This document shows positions 1-5,164 of a DNA stretch of 5,170 nt, in pieces. The position numbers and the translations under genes are program-made. Origin of the DNA: Thiomargarita sp. (lineage in GTDB: Bacteria > Pseudomonadota > Gammaproteobacteria > Beggiatoales > Beggiatoaceae); contig DAOVZS010000155.1 in NCBI GenBank assembly GCA_030635005.1, forward strand, positions 1 through 5,170, given 5' to 3'. Position 1 is the first letter of the stretch; every line of letters begins with the position of its first letter. The notes beneath the pieces were generated by a model. That model ran no database searches, had not been told where the DNA came from, and saw only the letters and a program-made list of their open reading frames with translations.

Positions 1-238
1 GCATTTCAACATCATATCCTCTGCCAAATTCATCTTCTACATGCACATCTAAGATAATAAATTTTTCATGGATTATTTCGGGGAGTATTTCGGGATTTAA
101 AATGGTGATTTTAGTCATGGGATCAAATTCATAAGCAGTCAGAATTTGATTCAATATGTCTAATAATAAGCTCTTGTCTTTTACAAACAGTTGTTTGAAA
201 ACTAAGTCTAATTTAGGAGAGAGTAAGGGTAAATTCAT
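1..238 (-). CDS. Rpn-family PD-(D/E)XK nuclease / putative transposase, 5' part only
   Basis: This is the first 79 codons of a gene that runs off the left edge. The ATG at 238 is the first one after an in-frame stop at 287-289. The peptide begins MNLPLLSPKLDLVFKQLF and continues with a leucine-rich helix (residues 24-33). Next come ILNPE (46-50), an acidic strand IILDV (61-65) and GRGYDVEM (72-79), and the next codon begins with C, compatible with Gln. This is the N-terminal pattern of the Rpn (TIGR01784/PF12784-like) recombination-promoting nucleases: Asp64 and Glu78-x-Gln would be the D...ExQ form of the PD-(D/E)XK active site. Family members are about 250-330 residues, so roughly two thirds is missing. 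They are DNA endonucleases that are often multicopy and decayed in A+T-rich genomes; whether this copy is intact cannot be seen. No clear Shine-Dalgarno precedes the ATG. Family assignment is fairly secure, specific function is not. Confidence 0.8.
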   Translation of the reverse strand, partial: MNLPLLSPKLDLVFKQLFVKDKSLLLDILNQILTAYEFDPMTKITILNPEILPEIIHEKFIILDVHVEDEFGRGYDVEM

Positions 239-269
239 ATTATGTTTTGAGAGGATAATGTGTGATAAG

Positions 270-298
270 ATTATATCATACAAGCCTTATCAGAATAA
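270..298 (-). promoter_or_regulatory. Extended -10 promoter candidate for the Rpn-family gene
   Basis: Read on the minus strand, TGATATAAT (278-270) is a perfect TATAAT preceded by the TGn of an extended -10 element. A weak -35, TTATTC (298-293), lies 17 bases upstream. Transcription would start near 262-263, giving a leader of about 24 bases before the ATG at 238. The position just upstream of a recognisable gene supports it; sequence alone cannot show activity. Confidence 0.5.
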
Positions 299-541
299 AG
301 ACACAAACAATCGGCTTCGTTTGTTATTTTTCTTTTCAGGACATTCTACAAAAGCATTTGTTTTTGTGGATGCGTTGCGGTATAAAAGAGGGGATTTAAA
401 TGGGATGGGTATGTGACTGGGCGAGAATTGGGTTTACATTTATCATAGGTTGTTCCCATTACATTCCCCCTTCAACATCCACAACATGGAAAAAGGAAGG
501 GTTATGATTATGCCTATAGGGATTTCGTTGATATAAAACTC
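299..541. other. Gene-poor gap between the pyrophosphohydrolase gene and the Rpn gene
   Basis: I see no convincing gene, RNA gene or intrinsic terminator here. A plus-strand reading frame at 156-416 runs antisense across the Rpn start and looks like no known protein. A 37-codon minus-strand frame (459-346) has an ATG after a G-run but no recognisable features. The plus-strand frame around 461-538 contains KGYDYA, faintly like the N-terminus of REP-associated (Y1) transposases, so the gap could hold a badly decayed mobile-element remnant. That is weak. Confidence 0.5.
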
Positions 542-889
542 TTAATATTCATTCGCACGCCGTGCATCACCTTTCACCTGTTTCACAGGATAACGTGTTT
601 CATTAATGTTCATTTTAGCTTCTGCAGCAGCAATCAAATCAATATCTAATTTGTCAGCAAGACGCACAAGATAAATCAGCACATCTGCTACTTCATGAGT
701 CACCGCTTGCAGTTTGTCAGCAGACAACTGCCGACTTTTTTCTTCAGTAAGCCATTGAAAATGTTCAACCACTTCTGCCGCTTCTCCCATTAACGCCATA
801 CTCAAATTTTTAGGAGAGTGAAATTGATCCCAATCACGTTTCTCAGCAAATTTTGCCAGATGTACGCGTAATTCTTCTAAATTAGACAT
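542..889 (-). CDS. MazG-like nucleotide pyrophosphohydrolase (DCTPP1/dCTP pyrophosphatase-like)
   Basis: This is a 115-residue all-alpha NTP pyrophosphohydrolase of the single-domain MazG-like / DCTPP1 (RS21-C6) type. It is expected to hydrolyse dCTP or modified deoxynucleotides to the monophosphate plus PPi in the cytoplasm and so clean the nucleotide pool. The metal-binding pattern is visible as Glu36-x-x-Glu39 in GEAAEVVE and Glu66-x-x-Asp69 in HEVADVLIYL. Other family hallmarks are FAEKRDWDQFHSPKNL (14-29), FQW (44-46, with Trp20 and Trp46 in nucleobase-pocket positions) and KMNINETRYP (92-101). The frame stays open up to an ATG at 928, but that would add 13 non-family residues and overlap the upstream gene. 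The ATG at 889 matches the usual family start and lies 5 bases after the upstream stop, so I chose it. No good Shine-Dalgarno precedes it, which suggests translational coupling. Exact substrate is inferred from family only. Confidence 0.9.
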   Translation of the reverse strand: MSNLEELRVHLAKFAEKRDWDQFHSPKNLSMALMGEAAEVVEHFQWLTEEKSRQLSADKLQAVTHEVADVLIYLVRLADKLDIDLIAAAEAKMNINETRYPVKQVKGDARRANEY

Positions 890-894
890 AATAA

Positions 895-1347
895 TTAACC
901 ATAAATTGCGGTAATACGCCAACTCCAATCTTGTAATGTCATTTGAATATGAATCGGATGATGTCCTAATTGACCCAATCTAATGATGAAACAAGTCGGT
1001 GATTCAAAAAAAGCATACGTCACATTTTTCCAAATAGGGGCTTGTCTACGTAAATGAGCAAGAATGACGCGACTCTCTATCATTGTATTCACAGCAATAT
1101 TCCCAAAAACTTGTACACCTTGACGCATCACTTCAGATAACGCATTCTTTTGAGAACCCACTGTATGCTTAATATTCCATGCAATATTTTCTTTATATGT
1201 GATGCGTATACTTTCAATATCAATTAATTCTTCAAAAGTAACGCGATCATTTGCCGCAATGGTATTATGAAGTTTATATATATATAAATAAGGAGACAAA
1301 ATAAACGCCATAACCGCTAAAAATACCAATCCATTTATGTATTTCAT
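895..1347 (-). CDS. DUF2939-like membrane-anchored protein of unknown function
   Basis: This is a 150-residue protein with one N-terminal hydrophobic segment (about residues 7-24, after Lys2). It is a signal anchor or uncleaved signal peptide; no lipobox is visible. The rest would lie in the periplasm. After the anchor comes YKLHNTIAANDRVTFEELIDI (24-44), the pattern of DUF2939 proteins, in which a Y..L..AI..rD...L..lvD stretch follows the membrane segment. The C-terminus WSWRITAIYG matches the family's W+l..I. ending, and the size fits. No catalytic motif can be seen and no function is known to me. AGGA at 1355-1358 is 7 bases upstream of the ATG. It is the first gene of a tight pair with the pyrophosphohydrolase gene. 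The 55 bases before it carry a dispersed palindrome but no terminator, so read-through from the carbonic anhydrase gene is possible. Confidence 0.7.
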   Translation of the reverse strand: MKYINGLVFLAVMAFILSPYLYIYKLHNTIAANDRVTFEELIDIESIRITYKENIAWNIKHTVGSQKNALSEVMRQGVQVFGNIAVNTMIESRVILAHLRRQAPIWKNVTYAFFESPTCFIIRLGQLGHHPIHIQMTLQDWSWRITAIYG

Positions 1348-1354
1348 TCTGTTT

Positions 1355-1358
1355 TCCT
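1355..1358 (-). promoter_or_regulatory. Ribosome binding site of the DUF2939-like gene
   Basis: AGGA on the minus strand, 7 bases before the ATG at 1347. It lies directly at the foot of the palindrome at 1362-1384, so a folded hairpin could affect ribosome access. Confidence 0.6.
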
Positions 1359-1384
1359 ATCAGCTTAGGGCAACGCCCTAAGCT
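1358..1384. repeat. REP-like palindrome, copy of the element at 5097-5122
   Basis: AGCTTAGGGC (1362-1371), loop AAC, GCCCTAAGCT (1375-1384): a perfect 10-bp stem with a 3-base loop. On the minus strand the core reads TAGGGCGTTGCCCTA and continues AGCTGATA. The element at 5099-5121 reads TAGGGCGTTGCCCCA then GGCTGATA, so about 21 of 23 bases agree, including unpaired flank. The match beyond the stem marks a dispersed repeat rather than a chance hairpin. No T-run follows on either strand, so it is not a classic intrinsic terminator. Confidence 0.75.
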
Positions 1385-1402
1385 TGAGGTAGGTCACATG
1401 AC

Positions 1403-2149
1403 TTAATTAGAAGAACGTACCTTACGATTATTAACCGCTTGTAGTGGGCGAGCATTATGAGAATATAAAGCTTGATATTGTGTCAATTGTTCTGCAGAAA
1501 TAGACACCATATCTTTTAGCACTACCCATCTAACCCCTTCACTACAGGGCGGTGTGGTTAAAGAACCCTCAAAGGTATAATAATTTAAGTCCTGAGGTAA
1601 TAATCTCTTAATATCAATTTGTGTTTCATATTGTTGTGCAGCACCCACAGTTTTGGGCATAACATTCCACAAAGTATCAATCACAGGATTCGCAGCACCG
1701 CCCGCTTTTAAAAACACTGCCACTACCGCTAACTGATCCTTATCATTTTTATGCACAAAATGAATAACCATATCCGCCCGTTGCCCCTTAATTGCCCCTT
1801 CACTAGGACTATGGGTATGAAATTGTAACAATTGATACGCATCTTCCCCAATTTTCAAAACACCGGCCTGATCCGCACCCATCTTAATGGTATGTCCATT
1901 ATTTTCAATCACTAATGGAATAGGCTTATAATTAAAACTGAGTGCTGGCAGAACTGCCTTAACACTGCTGCTAATATCAATCGGTGATTGTTGTGTCCCA
2001 GTGCCACATAAAGCAGTTGCCTCTGACAAAGAACCCCAATGTGCAGGTCCTGTATCACCAGTATAACCCCAATGAGCACTGCTACTACAAAATCCTTGTT
2101 GCATACTCACAGCTGCGATAGTGGCGATTGCCAACGTATGATACTTCAT
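1403..2149 (-). CDS. Periplasmic alpha-class carbonic anhydrase
   Basis: This is a 248-residue alpha-carbonic anhydrase interconverting CO2 and bicarbonate at a Zn2+ site. Residues 1 to about 25 form an export signal (hydrophobic stretch 6-15), so it should work in the periplasm. The probable zinc ligands are His111 and His113 in QFHTHSPSE and His130 in MVIHFVH. His86 in ENNGH matches the proton-shuttle His64 of human CA II, and Thr198 in SLTTPPCSEG the gatekeeper Thr199. Cys48 and Cys202 sit where exported bacterial alpha-CAs have a disulfide. QSPIDI (54-59) is the family's early signature. Oddities: the second-shell Glu117 position (human CA II numbering) is Val128, and the His107 position is Gly118. 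Full length is normal. The ATG overlaps the lysA stop as ATGA, with its own GGAG upstream, so translation is probably coupled to lysA. A role in supplying inorganic carbon or buffering the periplasm is inferred. Confidence 0.93.
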   Translation of the reverse strand: MKYHTLAIATIAAVSMQQGFCSSSAHWGYTGDTGPAHWGSLSEATALCGTGTQQSPIDISSSVKAVLPALSFNYKPIPLVIENNGHTIKMGADQAGVLKIGEDAYQLLQFHTHSPSEGAIKGQRADMVIHFVHKNDKDQLAVVAVFLKAGGAANPVIDTLWNVMPKTVGAAQQYETQIDIKRLLPQDLNYYTFEGSLTTPPCSEGVRWVVLKDMVSISAEQLTQYQALYSHNARPLQAVNNRKVRSSN

Positions 2150-3390
2150 AATGTCTCCAGTAAAGTGTTTTCTAAAGCTAATATATCATCAATCGTTTCG
2201 CGACGACGTACTACAGTCGTCTGATAACCATCCACCATTAATTCTACACCCCGAGGGCGCGTATTGTAATTGGAGCTCATGGTAAATCCATAAGCACCAC
2301 TGGTACGGACTGCTAATACATCACCTTCTTTTAAAGCTAAGTCTCTGTTTTTCCCCAGAAAATCTCCCGTTTCACAAACAGGACCGACAATATCATAAGC
2401 ATGAACCACTTTATCTTGTCTCGGTTGCACCGCTACAATATCTTGCCAAGCTCCATACAAAGCAGGTCTCAGTAAATCATTCATAGCCGCGTCAACAATG
2501 GCAAAATGATGTTTGAGATACTCAACTGTCGTCAGCAAAATACCTGCATTAGCAGCAATCGCACGTCCCGGTTCTACAATAATTTCAATGTCTCTATCGC
2601 CCAAAACTTGTGTAAGGGCATTGATATACGCTTCTGGCGTTGGGGGTTTTTCATCATGATAACACACCCCTAAGCCACCGCCCACATTAATATGTTGTAA
2701 ATGAATGTCTTTAGTATGCAAAGTATCTACTAAGTGCATTAATCGTCGCAAGGCATCTTCAAAAGGTGCCGTTTCTGTAATTTGTGATCCAATATGACAA
2801 TCTATACCCATAACCTGTAAATGGGGTAAGGCAGCAGCTTCAATATAAATATCGATAGCTTTTTCAATCGCAATCCCAAATTTATTTTCTTTTAAACCTG
2901 TTGAAATATAAGGATGTGTTTTAGCATCAACATCAGGATTGACACGCAATGATATAGGGGCACGTTTTCCCAATAATCCTGCGACATGATTGAGACGTTT
3001 TAATTCTGCTCGAGATTCTACATTAAAACATCGAATCCCAACTTCTAAAGCACGTTGCATTTCTGCGACTGTTTTTCCAACCCCTGAAAAAACAATCTTA
3101 TCTGCTTTTCCGCCTGCGCGTAATACCCGCTCTAATTCTCCACCTGACACAATATCAAACCCAGAACCACAACGGGCTAAAATATTTAAGACGGCAAGAT
3201 TAGAATTTGCTTTCACAGCGTAACAAATGAGATGCTTATGATTTCTTAAAGCGCGATCAAAAGCATGCCAATGTCGTTCAAGAGTCGCTCGAGAATAGAC
3301 ATAGCAAGGCGTGCCATACGTAGCTGCTAATATCCTTAAATTGACATTTTCAGCATAAAGTGTCCCATTCTGATAATTAAAATAGTCCAT
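2146..3390 (-). CDS. lysA: Diaminopimelate decarboxylase
   Basis: A 414-residue, full-length PLP-dependent fold-type III decarboxylase that turns meso-diaminopimelate into L-lysine and CO2, the last step of lysine synthesis in the cytoplasm. The N-terminal alpha/beta barrel carries the PLP lysine Lys60 in CYAVKANSN, SGGE (82-85), HIGSQ (199-203), the phosphate-binding GGGLG (237-241) and EPGR (273-276). The C-terminal beta domain has VDAAMNDLLRPALYGA (299-314), the CETGD motif with catalytic Cys339 contributed across the dimer, and Tyr367 in SGAYGF. Compared with remembered Pseudomonas-type sequences, the turn at residues 293-296 (KHHF) seems about four residues shorter; the frame is intact and all key residues are present. 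The ATG is 2 bases after the lipoprotein gene's stop, with only a weak GAG upstream, so it probably depends on translation of that gene. No lysine riboswitch leader is possible at this spacing. The lipoprotein-lysA order is as in Pseudomonas, but dapF does not follow. Confidence 0.97.
   Translation of the reverse strand: MDYFNYQNGTLYAENVNLRILAATYGTPCYVYSRATLERHWHAFDRALRNHKHLICYAVKANSNLAVLNILARCGSGFDIVSGGELERVLRAGGKADKIVFSGVGKTVAEMQRALEVGIRCFNVESRAELKRLNHVAGLLGKRAPISLRVNPDVDAKTHPYISTGLKENKFGIAIEKAIDIYIEAAALPHLQVMGIDCHIGSQITETAPFEDALRRLMHLVDTLHTKDIHLQHINVGGGLGVCYHDEKPPTPEAYINALTQVLGDRDIEIIVEPGRAIAANAGILLTTVEYLKHHFAIVDAAMNDLLRPALYGAWQDIVAVQPRQDKVVHAYDIVGPVCETGDFLGKNRDLALKEGDVLAVRTSGAYGFTMSSNYNTRPRGVELMVDGYQTTVVRRRETIDDILALENTLLETL
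2155..2158 (-). promoter_or_regulatory. Ribosome binding site of the carbonic anhydrase gene
   Basis: GGAG on the minus strand, 5 bases before the ATG at 2149 and inside the last codons of lysA. Together with the ATGA overlap it fixes the start and points to coupled translation. Confidence 0.65.
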
Positions 3391-3392
3391 CT

Positions 3393-3566
3393 TTAATCTG
3401 TCTCTTTGTCTTTTTCGGTCTTTTTTTCGGTCTCTTTTTGGGTATCTTCAGCAGCAGACGGTGCTATAGGGCGTACTAATTCCCCTTTTTGACCACATGC
3501 TGTTAGATTCATACCCATCACGAGACAATACAAAGCTATGAATATCGGTATCACATACGTTTTCAA
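3393..3566 (-). CDS. lptM: LptM/LppL-type small lipoprotein (YifL family), TTG start
   Basis: A 57-residue lipoprotein with signal MKTYVIPIFIALYCLVMGMN, lipobox LTAC with Cys24 as the lipidated residue, and the family signature CGQKGEL right after it (CGQKGPL in many relatives). The mature chain is only 34 residues and ends in a Lys/Glu/Asp/Thr-rich tail. The E. coli homologue LptM (YifL) binds the LptDE outer-membrane LPS translocon and helps its oxidative maturation; that role is carried over by family. Start choice: an ATG exists at 3596, but it lies inside ubiD, overlaps it by 28 bases and puts an un-signal-like MGRFGDRR in front. The TTG at 3566 comes 7 bases after AGGAG (3574-3578), 2 bases after the ubiD stop, and gives a classic MK-plus-hydrophobic signal. 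The stop is followed after 2 bases by lysA. The tail is coded by repeated A-rich sequence including an in-frame A AAA AAG (3426-3420). Confidence 0.85.
   Translation of the reverse strand: MKTYVIPIFIALYCLVMGMNLTACGQKGELVRPIAPSAAEDTQKETEKKTEKDKETD
3420..3426 (-). other. Possible -1 ribosomal frameshift heptamer A AAA AAG
   Basis: In the lipoprotein gene the codons gaA AAA AAG place the dnaX-type slippery heptamer in the correct phase. A -1 shift here reads gac cga aaa aga and so on without a stop, directly into the lysA ATG at 3390, which is in that frame. No clear downstream hairpin is seen, and the only upstream stimulator is a GAG about 7 bases before the heptamer. It may be just a consequence of Lys/Glu-rich coding in an A+T-rich genome. 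Confidence 0.25.
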
Positions 3567-3568
3567 AA

Positions 3569-5038
3569 TTATTCTCCTATCCCCAAATCTTCCCAAATAC
3601 TATCAATTTTATTTTTAATTGCAACGGTCATCGCAATCGGTTCTCCCCACTCACGTTGTGTTTCTCCTTTCCATTTATTCGTCGCATCAAAACCGATTTT
3701 CCCCCCTAAACCTGACACAGGTGATGCAAAATCTAAATAATCAATCGGTGTATTTTCAAGAATAGTCGTATCTCTCGCTGGATCCATACGCGTTGTCATT
3801 GCCCAAATCACATCTTTCCATTCTCGTACATTCACATCTGCATCGGTGATAATGACAAATTTAGTATACATGAATTGACGTAAAAATGACCAAACGCCAA
3901 ACATGATGCGTTTCGCATGTCCTGGATATTGTTTATGAATACTGACGATGGCCATGCGATAAGAACATCCTTCAGGCGGCAAATAAAAGTCAATAATTTC
4001 AGGGAATTGCTTTTGTAAAATCGGGATAAAGACTTCATTTAATGCCAGCCCTAAAATCGCAGGTTCATCAGGAGGACGTCCCGTATAGGTGCTATGATAA
4101 ATGGGATGATGACGATGTGTGATGCGTTCTATTGTAAACACGGGAAAAGTTTCCACTTCATTATAATAGCCTGTATGATCGCCAAAAGGCCCTTCGAGCG
4201 CAGTGTCATTGGGATAAATAAAGCCTTCCAAAACATATTCAGCACGTGCGGGGACTTGTAAACTGTGTGTCAAACAAGTCGCTACTTCAGTACGACTTCC
4301 GCGTAACAATCCTGCAAAAGCATATTCTGATAAGGTATCAGGAATGGGCGTGACTGCCCCTAATATTGTGGCAGGATCAGTGCCTAACGCCACTGCGATG
4401 GGAAAGGGTTTTTCAGGATGCATCTGTTGCCAATCCTGAAAATCCAAAGCACCGCCGCGATGAGAAAGCCAACGCATAATCACTTTATTTTTAGCAATGA
4501 CTTGTTGACGATAAATACCCAAATTCTGACGTTTTTTACGCGGTCCTTGTGTGACCACCAATCCCCAGGTAATTAAAGGTCCGACATCTTTAGGCCAACA
4601 TGTTTGAATGGGCAAACGAGACAAATCAATCTCATCACCTGTCAACACGTTTTCTTGACAAGGTGGGGTACGAATCACTTTGAGCGGCATATTTAAAACT
4701 TGTTTAAATAAAGGGAACTTTTTCAAAGCATCTTTAAAGCTTTGAGGGGGATCAGGTTCTTTTAAAAATGCCAATAATTTGCCCACTTCACGTAATTCTG
4801 CCACTGATTCTTGTCCCATCCCAAATGCTACCCGTTCCGGTGTGCCAAATAAATTGGCTAAAACAGGAATATTGTATCCTTTGGGATGTTCAAATAATAA
4901 AGCGGGCCCCTTTGCTTGTAAGCAGCGATGACAAATTTCAGTTATTTCTAAATCAGGAGATACTGCAACTTGAATACGTTTAAGTTCACCTAATTCTTCA
5001 AGTTTAGTGATAAAATCACGAAGATCTTTGTAATGCAT
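3569..5038 (-). CDS. ubiD: 4-hydroxy-3-polyprenylbenzoate decarboxylase
   Basis: A 489-residue UbiD, close to the usual length (about 490-500), which uses prenylated FMN to decarboxylate 3-octaprenyl-4-hydroxybenzoate in ubiquinone synthesis. The N-terminus MHYKDLRDFITKLEELGELK is typical of the family. Cofactor and metal site motifs are all present: NLGIYRQQ (172-179, Asn172 as metal ligand), RWLSHRGGA (189-197), SEYAFAGLLRG (237-247, Glu238) and EGPFGDHTGYY (282-292, with Glu282 and Asp287). VSGLGGKIGFDAT (441-453) and EWGEPI are the C-terminal family marks. It needs the prenyltransferase UbiX to make the cofactor; ubiX is not in this window. AGGA at 5046-5049 stands 7 bases before the ATG. 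It is the first gene of the unit running into the lipoprotein gene, lysA and carbonic anhydrase, and its stop is 2 bases from the next start. The related catabolic UbiD-like aryl decarboxylases are an alternative, but motif agreement favours the ubiquinone enzyme. Confidence 0.96.
   Translation of the reverse strand: MHYKDLRDFITKLEELGELKRIQVAVSPDLEITEICHRCLQAKGPALLFEHPKGYNIPVLANLFGTPERVAFGMGQESVAELREVGKLLAFLKEPDPPQSFKDALKKFPLFKQVLNMPLKVIRTPPCQENVLTGDEIDLSRLPIQTCWPKDVGPLITWGLVVTQGPRKKRQNLGIYRQQVIAKNKVIMRWLSHRGGALDFQDWQQMHPEKPFPIAVALGTDPATILGAVTPIPDTLSEYAFAGLLRGSRTEVATCLTHSLQVPARAEYVLEGFIYPNDTALEGPFGDHTGYYNEVETFPVFTIERITHRHHPIYHSTYTGRPPDEPAILGLALNEVFIPILQKQFPEIIDFYLPPEGCSYRMAIVSIHKQYPGHAKRIMFGVWSFLRQFMYTKFVIITDADVNVREWKDVIWAMTTRMDPARDTTILENTPIDYLDFASPVSGLGGKIGFDATNKWKGETQREWGEPIAMTVAIKNKIDSIWEDLGIGE
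3574..3578 (-). promoter_or_regulatory. Ribosome binding site deciding the TTG start of the lipoprotein gene
   Basis: AGGAG on the minus strand inside the last codons of ubiD, 7 bases before the TTG at 3566. It is the strongest Shine-Dalgarno in the neighbourhood and favours the TTG over the ATG at 3596. Confidence 0.75.
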
Positions 5039-5045
5039 TAAGTTA

Positions 5046-5049
5046 TCCT
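5046..5049 (-). promoter_or_regulatory. Ribosome binding site of ubiD
   Basis: AGGA on the minus strand, 7 bases before the ATG at 5038. It supports that start. No convincing -35/-10 pair was found between here and the right edge. Confidence 0.65.
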
Positions 5050-5061
5050 AACTCATGTTAC

Positions 5062-5074
5062 GCCCTTTCAGGGC
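5062..5074. repeat. Palindrome GCCCT-TTC-AGGGC
   Basis: A 5-bp perfect stem with TTC loop. It is the inverted copy of the hairpin at 5152-5164 and lies 23 bases upstream of the ubiD start. Confidence 0.7.
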
Positions 5075-5096
5075 TTATTTTCTTATTGCACATAAC

Positions 5097-5122
5097 CCTA
5101 GGGCGTTGCCCCAGGCTGATAT
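5097..5122. repeat. Palindrome CCTAGGGC-GTT-GCCCCAGG with conserved flank
   Basis: An 8-position stem with one A.C mismatch (5100/5112) and a GTT loop, followed by CTGATAT. It is the second copy of the element at 1358-1384 (minus-strand orientation there). The copy at 1358-1384 has the fully paired TAGGGC/GCCCTA core, so this one carries a single substitution. Confidence 0.75.
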
Positions 5123-5127
5123 GTTAT

Positions 5128-5140
5128 CCCCTTTCAGGGG
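5128..5140. repeat. Palindrome CCCCT-TTC-AGGGG
   Basis: Same design as the hairpin at 5062-5074, but the outermost G-C pair is changed to C-G: both arms changed together, so pairing is kept. Confidence 0.7.
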
Positions 5141-5151
5141 AATAAATACAA

Positions 5152-5164
5152 GCCCTGAAAGGGC
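5152..5164. repeat. Palindrome GCCCT-GAA-AGGGC
   Basis: Inverted copy of 5062-5074, with the loop read as GAA. It lies 6 bases from the right edge of the window. Confidence 0.7.

Noticed and set aside
156..416. 86-codon plus-strand open frame
   Set aside because: It runs antisense over the start of the Rpn-family gene, its peptide resembles no family and lacks a good ribosome site.
346..459. 37-codon minus-strand frame starting MGTTYDKCKPN after a G-run
   Set aside because: The G-run could act as a ribosome site, but the peptide shows no recognisable feature and the frame is short enough to arise by chance.
467..501. CCCTT ... AAGGG pairing as a terminator downstream of the pyrophosphohydrolase gene
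   Set aside because: The arms are only five bases with a loop of more than 20 bases and no T-run after it on the minus strand.
890..928. Upstream ATG at 928 as the start of the pyrophosphohydrolase
   Set aside because: It would overlap the DUF2939-like gene by 34 bases and add 13 residues that do not match the family, whose members begin near the ATG at 889.
1362..1384. Palindrome as an intrinsic terminator after the carbonic anhydrase gene
   Set aside because: The stem is strong but no T-run follows on either strand, and its flank matches the element at 5097-5122, so a dispersed repeat explains it better.
2039..2224. Plus-strand open frame across the lysA / carbonic anhydrase junction
   Set aside because: Antisense shadow of two clearly identified genes; no family resemblance.
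2990..3223. Plus-strand open frame inside lysA
   Set aside because: Antisense shadow of conserved lysA codons.
3832..4038. Minus-strand 68-codon frame inside ubiD
   Set aside because: An alternative frame within a well conserved enzyme gene; no independent start signal or family.
4768..4983. Plus-strand open frame opposite the ubiD start region
   Set aside because: Antisense shadow of ubiD with no recognisable product.
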